From positions 20,068 through 84,067 of the forward strand of contig JAAWBT010000011.1 of assembly GCA_022792835.1 (NCBI GenBank): a DNA stretch of 64,000 nucleotides, in the 5' to 3' direction. The DNA is from Lachnospiraceae bacterium (GTDB taxonomy: Bacteria; Bacillota; Clostridia; Lachnospirales; Lachnospiraceae). Shown one piece after another: positions 43,501 to 52,181 of this stretch (positions are counted from its first letter, which is position 1; each line of letters starts with the position of its first letter). Under the pieces are notes generated by a model that worked only from the letters and a program-made list of their open reading frames with translations, searched no databases and was not told where the DNA came from. The translations under genes and the position numbers were made by a program.

Positions 43501-44114
43501 AACGGCTCTGTCGGAACCTGGTATTCCTTTTTTCTCTCTTTCACGGAAAAACGGACAGGCTCCTTGGTCCCTGTCCCCACCAGAAATTCTTCCAGCGCAT
43601 TCTGTCTGTTTCCCCGGCCCCAGATGCCGTCGTACAGAGTTCTCACCCCCGCGGCCTGCATAAAAGGGCATCTGATAAAATCAGAGGATTCGAAAAAACG
43701 CAGCCCCTCCTCCTCGTCCTCTCTCACCAGCCTGGCAAACTCCTCCAGAGTCTCAATCTGCTGCCCCTCCGGGTCCACCGCACACACATGAAAACAGTAA
43801 GGAAGCCGGAATTCTCCTCCGCTGCATACGATTTGAAATTCTCCTGTAATATCCTCATCCGCATAGGAGGCATCCACCTCATAGATTACACGGCAGTCTT
43901 TCCCCACGAAATTGTCACTGAACAGGCTCACTCTGTAATTGCTAGAATAAACAAGTCCTTTGACAGTCTTTCCCTGTTCACAGATAATGCGGAACTCATC
44001 CCTCATCTTGTCATCAAAAATCACCGGTTTTTCTATTTCTGTCGTGGAAAAGGAAACCTGAATCTCATCATAATCCATGATTCCCCTTGCAAGACGGTTG
44101 ATTCTTTCTTTCAT
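40596..44114 (-). CDS. Large DUF5717-type protein of unknown function
   Basis: A 1172-residue soluble protein without signal peptide or membrane helices. Residues about 1-110 and 195-285 look like beta-sandwich (Ig/fibronectin-like) domains. About 300-900 is an alpha solenoid of short helical repeats with many Tyr, Leu and Arg. The last 200 residues are mixed alpha/beta. No catalytic motif is recognisable. It opens the operon of DUF5717, DUF5716, TPR-like protein and aroK. Such a large scaffold next to an actin/Hsp70-like protein suggests a multiprotein assembly; this is inference. Confidence 0.68.
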   Translation of the reverse strand: MKERINRLARGIMDYDEIQVSFSTTEIEKPVIFDDKMRDEFRIICEQGKTVKGLVYSSNYRVSLFSDNFVGKDCRVIYEVDASYADEDITGEFQIVCSGGEFRLPYCFHVCAVDPEGQQIETLEEFARLVREDEEEGLRFFESSDFIRCPFMQAAGVRTLYDGIWGRGNRQNALEEFLVGTGTKEPVRFSVKERKKEYQVPTEPFTDTFTIVRTAWGYTKLEVFSDSPWLRLDRKIVTNRDFDGAACQVAYMVDVDGLHAGKNYGRIYINGVYGEEIIPVSVALRSNRQWVDGISWKRDFGNFVSLYLRQETGEYERSLLLNSMQTALSRAHSTAVDPQRIRLYQADVALLQEKREQARQFLGEVREDILDNRDQNVASYCYYMYLKAKESGEAVQRQTLVKLLRRYYEDGVARDTAFYVLMQIDEELLENDSLALSRLKEHFRDGCRSPYLYLAACRLFVKSPELLRVMEEFEIQSLWFGCRHRLITEDLARLAALQALQVKTAKGLYLRLLQKLYEQYPTKESLTAVCALLIRKDARSREAFSWYERGVEEDIHLTRLYEYYLYALPEDFAGALPRIILLYFSYNHALDYRARAVLYLNVLEFMKEDEEVYRAYEGQIENFAVEQLFQSHMNGDLARIYRSMIFPEMIDEKIARVLPRLLYAKEIRCTNDNMCQAVLCYEEMKGETVVPLRRGRAYVPVYLKNVCVLFQDDYGNRYCGVPYAMDDMMESGDLAVRTQELYPTHEMLRLLQCQRALEKKPYRAEDIEVFKDISQEENIHRLFRKKLISEIVSYYYNRDGDDEGDEYLLSLDKKLLSFEDRIRVMETLITKDYYEDAYRMAVRYGYRGLGVSRVFKMTAKMILKRHFEKDSFLLAMAYYCFEQGRYDEVVAEYLCGHYNGLSVSMYRIVSAAAVEKVPLYDMPERLLAQMLFDGVCSHLDRVFRYYIEGKTVEESLVKAYLVVKSSLYFEESEPFDRDVMGYIEAQAGEYEELPEICLLALTKYYSMAENLTEKQTELCQSVIDELFSKKIVFGYYKYLARFIELPRDLMGKTVIEYQGRKNQSIWIHQRLLPDGHDVVVEMMPHMFGGYFVKLVSLFYGETLEYEIYDGEDELVMGGAAAYSGDGNPPPGSRAGRLDGILRVQAFNDDALRQQMEAYAVRDEMTERLFECL

Positions 44115-44240
44115 TTCTCCGTGTCACCTGCCTTTACTCCTGTATTCTATCATAAAAAGACAGGGTTCGCACTAGAAAAGCGTGTTTTTGACAAAAATTT
44201 TGCCTGTCCAAAAAACGCGAAAAGAAAAGCGCTTCCCTCT

Positions 44241-45107
44241 TCACTCAGCCACATTCACCCCATCCCCGAAATCCAGCACATGAGGATAATGGGTCTTCCG
44301 CTTTTCCACCGGCGGAAGCTCCATGTAATCCCCAAAAAATTTTTTTAACATCCCGTCCGTATCTTTGGGGAAATTCAGCATGACATCCTCAAAGGGATAT
44401 TTTTTCAGCGGATAGACCTTTGCTTTTTCCATGGTATTCCAGTGGGGGCTGGTATCGCAGGGAAATCCCATCCGCCTGGTTTTTTTGCCGTTATATTTTC
44501 TGCAGGCATGGTCGCATCTCTTATAAAGCCACCGGGGCGATATGCAAAGCAGCCTCATGGCGCCATTTGCCAGACTGCAGATTCCCTGGGCCACGGCCCG
44601 TTTCCAGCCCCCAAAGCCCAGATACGGGTGGGAGATGCTGCGGAGAATCAAAAGCTTGCTGTAGAACCATGCGGTCCATACCTGAAAAAAGTAGGCGGCT
44701 TTTCCATCGGCCAGATTGTCATAAGGATAAAGGTCCAGAAAGATTCCAAACTTTGCCTTCACATCCTTCATGATCTCCTCCTGGAATCTGGTTCCTTTTC
44801 TGCACAGTCTGGTGGTCATCAGCGGGTAATTCGGATCTGTCTCACCGTTTAAGATGTAATATTTATCAGAAAACTTTTTTTCCACCAGTCTCATGGCCTT
44901 GTCAAAATCAGCTCTCGGCATGGCAATGTCAATGTCGTCGTCCCATGGAATAAACCCTTTGTGGCGGACTGCCCCGATGCCTGTACCGGCGATGCCGAAA
45001 TAGCGAAGCCCGGCCTCATCGCAGACCCCCATAAAATCTTTTAAGATTTCCAGCTCCATTTCCTGTACCCGTTTTAAAATCTCCGGCTCATAAAATTTGG
45101 TTCCCAT
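44241..45107 (-). CDS. LicD-family phosphotransferase
   Basis: A 288-residue nucleotidyltransferase-fold enzyme. LicD proteins transfer phosphocholine or similar phospho-substituents to teichoic acids or glycans. The signature is HKGFIPWDDDIDIAM near residue 48, preceded by GIAGTGIGAVRH. The C-terminal half is basic and hydrophobic. It starts 1 bp after tcdA and has its ribosome site inside that gene. The phospho-group is not known, and no choline uptake or activation genes are nearby. Confidence 0.9.
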   Translation of the reverse strand: MGTKFYEPEILKRVQEMELEILKDFMGVCDEAGLRYFGIAGTGIGAVRHKGFIPWDDDIDIAMPRADFDKAMRLVEKKFSDKYYILNGETDPNYPLMTTRLCRKGTRFQEEIMKDVKAKFGIFLDLYPYDNLADGKAAYFFQVWTAWFYSKLLILRSISHPYLGFGGWKRAVAQGICSLANGAMRLLCISPRWLYKRCDHACRKYNGKKTRRMGFPCDTSPHWNTMEKAKVYPLKKYPFEDVMLNFPKDTDGMLKKFFGDYMELPPVEKRKTHYPHVLDFGDGVNVAE

Positions 45108-45108
45108 T

Positions 45109-45837
45109 TCATTTTCCTCCTAACAGCTGTCTGATCACATACCCTGCCAGCATAAGTCCTGCCGCCGGCGGCACAAAAGAAATACTTCCCGGCACCGGGC
45201 GTCCCTTTGTCCCCTTTGTTTCTCCCGTCCCAAGGGCCTCGCAGTAAGAGGCCAGGGGCTTCTCTGTGGAATAAAGCACAGTCAGACGGCCAATCCCTCT
45301 CTTTTTCAGTTCCCTCCGCATCACCCGGCAGAGAGGGCAGACACTGGTCTCATAGATATCCGCGATCTGAAAGGCAGACGGGTCCAGCTTATTGCCTGTC
45401 CCCATACAGCTGACCAGTGGAAGCCCCCTTTTTGCCGCCAGTTCTGCCAGAGCCAGCTTGGCTGAAACCGTATCAATGGCATCCACCACATAATCCGTTT
45501 GTTCTTCAAAAAAACCTGCCGCATTTTCCGGCAGCACAAATTGCTCATGGACCTGAATCTGGATTTTTGGATTGATATCCAGAAGCTTTTCTTTCATGAC
45601 CCGTGTTTTATACCGGCCTACTGTACTGTGAAGCGCAATGCTCTGGCGGTTGATATTCGAGACAGACACCACATCACTGTCAACCAGAGTCAGATTCCCG
45701 ACACCGCCTCTGGCCAGCGCCTCGATGCAATGGGACCCCACGCCCCCGATTCCAAACACCATAACATGGCTGTTTTTCAGTCTCTCCATCGCCCTGCTTC
45801 CAATCAGGCGCTCTGTCCTCGAAAACTCACCTTCCAT
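45109..45837 (-). CDS. tcdA: tRNA threonylcarbamoyladenosine dehydratase (TcdA/CsdL)
   Basis: A 242-residue E1-like (ThiF fold) ATP-dependent enzyme that cyclises t6A to ct6A in tRNAs decoding ANN. The nucleotide loop GIGGVGSHCIEALARGGVG is at about 29-47. The family features SNINRQ and the late CPLCRVMRRELKKRG are present. Its start lies inside the end of the MFS gene (11-bp overlap). Confidence 0.93.
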   Translation of the reverse strand: MEGEFSRTERLIGSRAMERLKNSHVMVFGIGGVGSHCIEALARGGVGNLTLVDSDVVSVSNINRQSIALHSTVGRYKTRVMKEKLLDINPKIQIQVHEQFVLPENAAGFFEEQTDYVVDAIDTVSAKLALAELAAKRGLPLVSCMGTGNKLDPSAFQIADIYETSVCPLCRVMRRELKKRGIGRLTVLYSTEKPLASYCEALGTGETKGTKGRPVPGSISFVPPAAGLMLAGYVIRQLLGGK

Positions 45838-47035
45838 CGCTCATCCCCTCTGTTCTTTCTTTTTCTTTAAGGAAGAAAACCCCCACAAGCATAACCGCCG
45901 GAAAGACCAAAGCTGCAAGGAGGCCGCTTTTTAATCCGCCCTCTCTCTCTGCAATCATTCCCACCAGGGCCGGCCCCAAAGAACAGCCCAGATCTCCCGC
46001 CAGGGCCATCAGGGCAAACATGGCCGTCCCTCCTCCCGGAAGGGCTGCGGCCGCCATGCTGAAGGTTCCCGGCCAGAAAATCCCCACGGAAAACCCACAC
46101 AGACCGCAGCCCACAAGGCCCAGAGCAGGAATCCTCCCATAAGCTGCCGTCACATAGCAGCCGATACACAAAGCCGCGCTTCCCGCCATAAATTTTTTTA
46201 GTGGAATCCGCTCACTGAATTTCCCATAGAGAGTCCTGGCCGTTCCCATGAAAACAGCAAACGCACAGGGGCCTGCCAGATCTCCCACCACCTTCGGTAC
46301 ATGGAGAGCCGATTCGGTAAATGCAGAAGCCCACTGACTCATGGCCATCTCTGAAGCCCCGGCGCAGGTCATGAGCAGCAAGAGCAGCCAGAAAGTTTTC
46401 TCTTTCAAAAGTCTGCTAAATGACAGCTTTTCGTGGCCGCCCAGTACAGAATAGAGCGGGACCAGCAGAAAATAAACTGCATTTCCGAGAGGAATCACCG
46501 CCAGCATACAGGAGAGAAATCTCCAGTTTTCAATCCCGAACAACTGGAAAAATCCGGTGCAGACCAACACCAAAAACACATGTCCCCAACAATAAAAAGA
46601 ATGAAGCAGGCTCATGGCCGCCTCTTTTTTTGCGGTGGGGCAGGATTCTACGATCGGACTGATTAACACCTCAATCACACCACTGCCCACAGCATAAAGA
46701 GCCACCGCTGTCAAAAGGCCCATGTAGGCATCTGAAAAAACTGCGGGAAAAACTGCCAGCCCGAAAAGGCCGGCGGCTGACAGAAGATGGGCCCCTACGA
46801 TGGAGCCCCGGTAACCGATCCTGTCGATAAAAGCGGCTGACAGCACATCTGCCAAAAGCTGTGTCAAAAAGTTGACCACTGTCAAAACTGTGATCTTCTC
46901 CAAAGACAGGCTGAAAGTCTTTGCAAAAGTCAAAAATAAAAGCGGCGCAAAATTGTTCCCGATAGCCTGAGTGATATAACCAATATAAGAGGCATAGATC
47001 GTATGTCCATAATTGCCCCTGATCTTTTCAATCAT
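45827..47035 (-). CDS. Major facilitator superfamily transporter
   Basis: A 402-residue permease with twelve predicted helices. The segment DRIGYRG after the second helix corresponds to the MFS loop 2-3 motif. It resembles sugar/drug MFS proteins without a diagnostic substrate motif. The ATG at 47035 follows GGAAGAG; an upstream in-frame start at 47179 would give a basic N-terminal tail and overlap the rarA promoter. It is the first gene of the MFS-tcdA-licD operon. Confidence 0.86.
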   Translation of the reverse strand: MIEKIRGNYGHTIYASYIGYITQAIGNNFAPLLFLTFAKTFSLSLEKITVLTVVNFLTQLLADVLSAAFIDRIGYRGSIVGAHLLSAAGLFGLAVFPAVFSDAYMGLLTAVALYAVGSGVIEVLISPIVESCPTAKKEAAMSLLHSFYCWGHVFLVLVCTGFFQLFGIENWRFLSCMLAVIPLGNAVYFLLVPLYSVLGGHEKLSFSRLLKEKTFWLLLLLMTCAGASEMAMSQWASAFTESALHVPKVVGDLAGPCAFAVFMGTARTLYGKFSERIPLKKFMAGSAALCIGCYVTAAYGRIPALGLVGCGLCGFSVGIFWPGTFSMAAAALPGGGTAMFALMALAGDLGCSLGPALVGMIAEREGGLKSGLLAALVFPAVMLVGVFFLKEKERTEGMSDGR

Positions 47036-47172
47036 CCTGTTGCTCTTCCTTCTGTAAAATTTCTGCCAGGAGCCCCGGCCGCACATTCCTTTCATCCTAT
47101 CACAAATCCTTACATTTTTCCATAAAATATTTCCCATAAAATCAATAAGAAAACGGAAAGCATAATTTTCTC

Positions 47173-47201
47173 TTGCCATTTTCCCCGATGACCATTATAA
47201 T
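47173..47201 (+). promoter_or_regulatory. Sigma-A promoter of rarA
   Basis: TTGCCA (47173-47178) and a perfect TATAAT (47196-47201) are 17 bp apart, about 40 bp before the start codon. Confidence 0.83.
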
Positions 47202-47241
47202 GGAAGAAACTCGGAACGTATGTTTGATTTCGGAGGATTTC

Positions 47242-48564
47242 ATGAATTTATTTGACTATATGAGGGAGAACAACCAGACAAAGGAAGCGCCCCTCGCCGC
47301 CAGAATGCGTCCGGCTTCCCTGGAGGAAATTGTAGGCCAGAAGCACATTATCGGAAAGGGAACTCTGCTCTACCGGGCCATTGCCGCCGACAAGCTCAGC
47401 TCCATCCTGCTTTACGGTCCGCCAGGCACTGGGAAAACCACCATTGCAAAGGTGATCGCAAATACGACAAAGGCTGCCTTTACCCAGATCAACGCCACCT
47501 CTGCCGGAAAAAAAGACATGGAAGAGGTGGTGGCAAAGGCAAAAGACAACCTTGGCATGTTTGGGAAGAAAACCATTCTGTTCATCGACGAGATCCATCG
47601 CTTTAACAAGGGACAGCAGGACTATCTGCTCCCCTTTGTCGAGGACGGCACGGTGGTCCTGATCGGGGCCACCACAGAAAATCCTTATTTTGAGGTAAAT
47701 GGCGCCCTTCTCTCCCGATCTGTCATTTTTCAACTGGAAAGCCTGACAAGGTCAGACGTGAAAGAGCTTCTCCTCCGGGCTATTCAGGATAAGGAGCGGG
47801 GCCTTGGCGCCCTGTCTGTGGAAGCAGACAAAGATGCCCTGGAGTTTCTTGCCGATATCTGTGGGGGTGATGCCAGAAGTGCACTTAACGCTCTGGAGCT
47901 TGGGGCCCTATCCACCCCCAGAGGAGAAGACGGACAGGTTCACATTACCCTGGACGTGGCCCAAGAGTGCATCCAGAAGCGGGCCATTCAGTATGATAAA
48001 TCAGGGGACAACCATTATGACACCATCTCCGCCTTTATCAAAAGTATGCGGGGTTCTGACCCTGATGCTGCAGTCTACTATCTGGCGCGGATGCTCTACG
48101 CCGGGGAAGACATTAAATTCATTGCAAGACGGATTATGATCTGTGCCTCCGAGGATGTGGGAAATGCAGATCCTCAGGCTCTCCAGGTGGCTGTATCCGC
48201 CTCCCTGGCCGTGGAACGGGTGGGAATGCCGGAGGCCCAGCTGATCTTATCCCAGGCTGCCATCTATGTTGCCTCTGCGCCCAAAAGCAATGCCTGTACC
48301 TTGGCCATCGGCGCTGCCATGGAGCGGGTCGGTTCCGAAAAGATCCGCACTGTTCCTCCTCACCTTCAGGATTCCCATTACCGGGGTGCCGCCAAGCTTG
48401 GCCACGGGCTGGATTACAAATATGCCCACGATTTTCCCAATCATTATGTGAAGCAACAATATCTGCCCGACGAGGTGGTTGGCGCTTCCTTCTATCAGCC
48501 CACCGAGCTGGGCCGGGAAAAGAAGATCAAAGAATGGTTAGAGTGGCTGAAAAAGGAACCTTGA
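47242..48564 (+). CDS. rarA: Replication-associated recombination protein RarA (MgsA) AAA+ ATPase
   Basis: A 440-residue AAA+ ATPase related to clamp-loader subunits and acting at stalled replication forks. It starts with the typical LAARMRPASLEEIVGQKHI. Walker A GPPGTGKT is near 56-63 and Walker B LFIDEIHR. The C-terminal tetramerisation domain contains MRGSDPDAAVYYLARML and SEDVGNADPQAL. The ATG at 47242 has GGAGG upstream. Confidence 0.95.
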   Translation: MNLFDYMRENNQTKEAPLAARMRPASLEEIVGQKHIIGKGTLLYRAIAADKLSSILLYGPPGTGKTTIAKVIANTTKAAFTQINATSAGKKDMEEVVAKAKDNLGMFGKKTILFIDEIHRFNKGQQDYLLPFVEDGTVVLIGATTENPYFEVNGALLSRSVIFQLESLTRSDVKELLLRAIQDKERGLGALSVEADKDALEFLADICGGDARSALNALELGALSTPRGEDGQVHITLDVAQECIQKRAIQYDKSGDNHYDTISAFIKSMRGSDPDAAVYYLARMLYAGEDIKFIARRIMICASEDVGNADPQALQVAVSASLAVERVGMPEAQLILSQAAIYVASAPKSNACTLAIGAAMERVGSEKIRTVPPHLQDSHYRGAAKLGHGLDYKYAHDFPNHYVKQQYLPDEVVGASFYQPTELGREKKIKEWLEWLKKEP

Positions 48565-48569
48565 GCTGC

Positions 48570-49271
48570 TCAGTCGATGAGCAGCCGGTCCACTGTCACA
48601 AACGTATAGCCCTGAGCCTGCAACTCATCAATGATCTGAAAGGCGGCTTCCACTGATGTGTCATAGACATCGTGAAGCAGGATAATACTTCCGTCTCTCA
48701 CATTTTTCAGCACTTGCTTCACGATGGTCTCCGTATTTTTCACATCCCAGTCTCTGGGGTCTACGGTCCATCCCACCTCATGAAGATCAATCGTACACTC
48801 CAGCCTGGAATTCCAGGAACCATAGGGCGGGCGTATGTACTCCACTGGCTGTCCCGTCACAGCAGTGATGGCCTCATTGGTCATGGTGATCTCCCTGCAT
48901 GCCTCCTCCAGAGAAAGATTTGTGAGCTGAACATGATGAAACGTGTGGCTTCCGATGAGATGCCCGTCCTCTGCCATCTTTTTCACCAGTTCCTCCCTGC
49001 CTTCTATGCTCCCCCCGATCAGAAAGAATGTGGCTTTCACCTCCCGCTCTTTCAGTCCTGTAAGCAGCCGCTCTGTGCTGCCCTCGTGAGGCCCGTCGTC
49101 AAAAGTCAGCGCTACAAGCTTCTCCTCTTTTCCTGCAGATTCCCCCTCTGGCCGCTGCCCTGCCTCTGCCGTCAAAGCTTCCCTCTCCTGCCCGGTTTTC
49201 ATCCGTTCCATCCCAACCAGGCACACTGCCAGCAAAATCGTCAAAAAAATTGTGACTCCCCGTTTACTCAA
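48570..49271 (-). CDS. Polysaccharide deacetylase (CE4 family)
   Basis: A 233-residue membrane-anchored or secreted CE4 enzyme. The N-terminal hydrophobic segment (about 6-21) lacks a lipobox. The NodB domain shows all five motifs: TFDDGP, the metal-binding HTFHH, RPPYG, DPRDW and LLHD. The metal ligands and catalytic Asp are intact, so it should be active, probably on peptidoglycan or another N-acetylated glycan, as in sporulation deacetylases. It converges with rarA with a 5-bp gap. Confidence 0.92.
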   Translation of the reverse strand: MSKRGVTIFLTILLAVCLVGMERMKTGQEREALTAEAGQRPEGESAGKEEKLVALTFDDGPHEGSTERLLTGLKEREVKATFFLIGGSIEGREELVKKMAEDGHLIGSHTFHHVQLTNLSLEEACREITMTNEAITAVTGQPVEYIRPPYGSWNSRLECTIDLHEVGWTVDPRDWDVKNTETIVKQVLKNVRDGSIILLHDVYDTSVEAAFQIIDELQAQGYTFVTVDRLLID

Positions 49272-49371
49272 AATTCTGTCCTCTCAGGCAGTCTGTTTCA
49301 TCTTCATTATATGCAAAAACAGCCCGATATGTTCCAACCGGAAATACCGCCCTCAAATCATTTTCCCCGTT

Positions 49372-51717
49372 TCACTGCATCTGGCCAAGAACCTTCTCGA
49401 CTCCTCTGTGGATCAGTAAAAGACATGGGATGGAGACGCCCATGATAATGAAAAGTACAAGGAGCTGTGTGAACCTAAGAGGCACCAGAGAATACAGCCA
49501 TGGTCCCAGGAGAAGGATATTGGCCGCAAGGAGCACTGTCATGGAAACCCATATAGAAAACCGCTTTTTGTCAAAGGGGCTGCAGACTCCGGCCAACACC
49601 AATACCCCCACAAAGCCTACCGCTACTCCCGCCATGGTGTTCATCACTGCCACCGGATAATCCATGGCCTCACAGACAATGGACACAGTAAGCACCGCCA
49701 GCACATTGGTCAGCCCGCCTGGCAGGGCCTTCCTCATAACATTATAAATAAAACGTCCCCGTATCAGATCCTCGTTGGGCTCAAGAGCCAGGAAAAAGGA
49801 CGGGATCCCGATGGTAAAACCGCCGATCATGGTAAGCTGGATCGGCGTCAGCGGATATGTAAGAGGCGCAAACAGCAAAATAACCGTCAGCACAAAGGAA
49901 AAAATATTTTTCACCAGAAAAAGCGCAGCCGCCCGTTCAATATTATTGATGACCCGGCGACCCTCTGCCACCACCTTGGGCATGACGGAAAAATCGGAAT
50001 CCATCAGCACCAGATGAGCCGCATGGCAGGCCGCCTCACTGCCAGAGGCCATGGCAACCCCACAGTCGGCATCCTTCAGGGCCAGTACGTCATTGACCCC
50101 GTCCCCGGTCATGGCCACGGTATGTCCTTTTTGCTGCAAAGCTTTCACAAGCAGCCGCTTCTGTTCCGGCGTCACCCGGCCAAACACCACATACTGCTCT
50201 GCCGCCTGCCAAAGCTCCTCCTCCGTCCTGAGATTTCTGGCATCCACAGCCCGCTCTGCTCCGGAAATTCCCGCCTGTGCCGCGATTTTTGCCACTGCAA
50301 CCGGATTGTCGCCGGAAATCACCTTGACTGTCACACCCTGTTTCTCAAAAAACCGGAAGGTTTCCTCCGCGTTTTCCCGGATGTTATTGGCAATGACGAA
50401 AAAAGCCAGCGGACGGACCTTTCCGCTCAAAGGCTTCCCCTCCTCAAGCTCTCCCTCATAGGCCGCTGTCAAAATTACCCGCTCCCCCCTCCTGGCATAA
50501 TGGGAAAGTCTTTCGGAAAGCTCTGGATGTTGATCCTTAAGAATCACTTCCGGCGCTCCCATCACATAGATTCCACGATACTCAAATTCCACAGCACTCC
50601 ACTTTGTCTTTGACTGGAAGGGGATTTTCGAGACTGCCCTCTCTTTCATCCTGTCTCTATCTTCTGGCACCATCTCCCCGTAATAGCGTTGGATTGCCAT
50701 GGCTGTCTCGTTATCGGCCGGGAGCACTCTGTGATAAGCCCGCACAAGCTCTGCCGTAAATGCCTCCCCATGGACTTCATCCAGGCAAACCACTTGGGAG
50801 ACCTGCATATGGGGCTCTGTGATCGTCCCTGTTTTGTCCACGCAGAGCACATCCACTCGAGCCAGGGTCTCGATACAGCTCATCTCATGAACTACTGTAT
50901 TTTGTTTTGCCAGCCGCATGACACTTAAGGCCAGGGCCACACTGGTCAAAAGATAGAGCCCTTCCGGAATCATACCCACCAGGGCCGCAATAACTGCCAC
51001 CGCTGCATCCGGGACTTTAAGCTCCATGATCCAGTGCTGTTTCCAGAATAAAAGCAGCCCCATGGGAACCAGAAGGACTGCAATCACATGGAGGATTTTA
51101 TCCAATGCCTCCATCATCTCCGACTTCTTTCCAACTCCCTTTTTTCTGGCTTCCACGGTCAGTCTTCCGGCATAGGATGCGGCCCCTACTTGGGTCAGCC
51201 TTGCCAGGCAGCTTCCCGACAAAAGAGAACTCCCGGATTTCAGTTCATCTCCTGCTCTTTTATAAACTGCATCCGCCTCGCCTGTGATCAGCGCCTCGCT
51301 GGCTCTGGCCTCTCCTTCTATGACTACCGCATCCGCCGGAATCTGGACACCTGCTTTAAAAACCATCAGGTCATCCTGAACCAGTTCTTCTGATGGAAGG
51401 AGCTGCTCCTTTCCCTCCCGGATAACCGGATAGCTGGACGCCGCTAAAAGCGACAGCCTGTCCACCACCCATTTGGAACGGAGCTGCTGCCAGATACCGA
51501 TCACTGCATTGACTGCCACAGCGATGAGAAACAACATCTGCTTATAGCGTCCCACCAGGACCAGGCAGACTGCCAGCACGACAAATATGAAATTAAAAAA
51601 TGTGAACACGTTTCCTGCAATGATCTGTCCCACCGATTTGGAGGGTGCTTCCACCGGAGTATTCCGCAGGCCGAGACGTTTCCTTTTCTCCACCTGTTCC
51701 CTGGTCAATCCCTTCAC
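49372..51717 (-). CDS. Cation-transporting P-type ATPase (CtpE-like)
   Basis: A 781-residue P-type ATPase. The phosphorylated Asp is D294 in DKTGTIT (the common form is DKTGTLT). The actuator loop reads ITGEA instead of TGES. The membrane motif PEGLYLL at 251-257 and MTGDGVNDV are present. Ten helices are predicted. PEGL-type enzymes include mycobacterial CtpE, a calcium ATPase, so Ca2+ is the best guess, with Mn2+ or Mg2+ possible. No metal-binding domain precedes the first helix and no riboswitch is visible upstream. Confidence 0.9.
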   Translation of the reverse strand: MKGLTREQVEKRKRLGLRNTPVEAPSKSVGQIIAGNVFTFFNFIFVVLAVCLVLVGRYKQMLFLIAVAVNAVIGIWQQLRSKWVVDRLSLLAASSYPVIREGKEQLLPSEELVQDDLMVFKAGVQIPADAVVIEGEARASEALITGEADAVYKRAGDELKSGSSLLSGSCLARLTQVGAASYAGRLTVEARKKGVGKKSEMMEALDKILHVIAVLLVPMGLLLFWKQHWIMELKVPDAAVAVIAALVGMIPEGLYLLTSVALALSVMRLAKQNTVVHEMSCIETLARVDVLCVDKTGTITEPHMQVSQVVCLDEVHGEAFTAELVRAYHRVLPADNETAMAIQRYYGEMVPEDRDRMKERAVSKIPFQSKTKWSAVEFEYRGIYVMGAPEVILKDQHPELSERLSHYARRGERVILTAAYEGELEEGKPLSGKVRPLAFFVIANNIRENAEETFRFFEKQGVTVKVISGDNPVAVAKIAAQAGISGAERAVDARNLRTEEELWQAAEQYVVFGRVTPEQKRLLVKALQQKGHTVAMTGDGVNDVLALKDADCGVAMASGSEAACHAAHLVLMDSDFSVMPKVVAEGRRVINNIERAAALFLVKNIFSFVLTVILLFAPLTYPLTPIQLTMIGGFTIGIPSFFLALEPNEDLIRGRFIYNVMRKALPGGLTNVLAVLTVSIVCEAMDYPVAVMNTMAGVAVGFVGVLVLAGVCSPFDKKRFSIWVSMTVLLAANILLLGPWLYSLVPLRFTQLLVLFIIMGVSIPCLLLIHRGVEKVLGQMQ

Positions 51718-51779
51718 AAACCCATCTCCTCTTCTTTTACTGCTTTTCTTCAGAGTTTTGACCCTGGTATTATTTTATA

Positions 51780-51808
51780 AGTATACCGTAAGAAACACAG
51801 AATGGCAA
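51780..51808 (-). promoter_or_regulatory. Sigma-A promoter of the P-type ATPase gene
   Basis: On the minus strand TTGCCA (51808-51803) and TATACT (51785-51780) are 17 bp apart, just after the cotJB stop. Confidence 0.75.
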
Positions 51809-51816
51809 TGAACAGA

Positions 51817-51999
51817 TCATTTCCAGATTTCTTTTTCAAGCTCTTTGAGCATCTCCTCTCTCGTGACATGGTAAGTCTCAAACCAGCCGGCCGCCTGTTC
51901 ATCCGATGGGTGCCTGTCAAGATATACGGCCAGATCATTGAGCATCAGGCTGACCTCATTCAGATTCTCCAGCTTGGTATTGTTATCCGCCATTTTCAT
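51817..51999 (-). CDS. Short CotJB-like spore coat protein
   Basis: A 60-residue protein resembling the CotJB family (PF12652), which forms part of the inner spore coat in Bacillus. The matching core is LAVYLDRHPSDEQAAGWFETY near 24-43, followed by a charged helix. It is shorter than typical CotJB (about 85 aa) and lacks neighbouring cotJA or cotJC genes. A CATACTAA-like -10 at about 50 bp upstream is vaguely sigma-E-like but unconvincing. The start has GAGG about ten bases upstream. Confidence 0.7.
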   Translation of the reverse strand: MKMADNNTKLENLNEVSLMLNDLAVYLDRHPSDEQAAGWFETYHVTREEMLKELEKEIWK

Positions 52000-52078
52000 C
52001 TCTCATTTTCCTCTCTGTCTCTTTTTCCCTTAGTATGCCAGTTTTGGAGGATTTCAAACCGTCATATTTTGTAGGAAT

Positions 52079-52124
52079 TTGTCGATGAATTCCACTATAC
52101 TTTTTTCTTATTTTGGACTATAAT
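52079..52124 (+). promoter_or_regulatory. Candidate promoter with 0A-box-like element
   Basis: TATACT (52096-52101) and a perfect TATAAT (52119-52124) are 17 bp apart. TTGTCGAT at 52079-52086 matches the Spo0A box TTGTCGAA at seven of eight positions, just upstream of the weak -35. Confidence 0.45.
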
Positions 52125-52181
52125 AGTTATAGTTTTATAGTTTCAGAGAGCTTTATACTAATATAAATGGGGGTTAAAACT

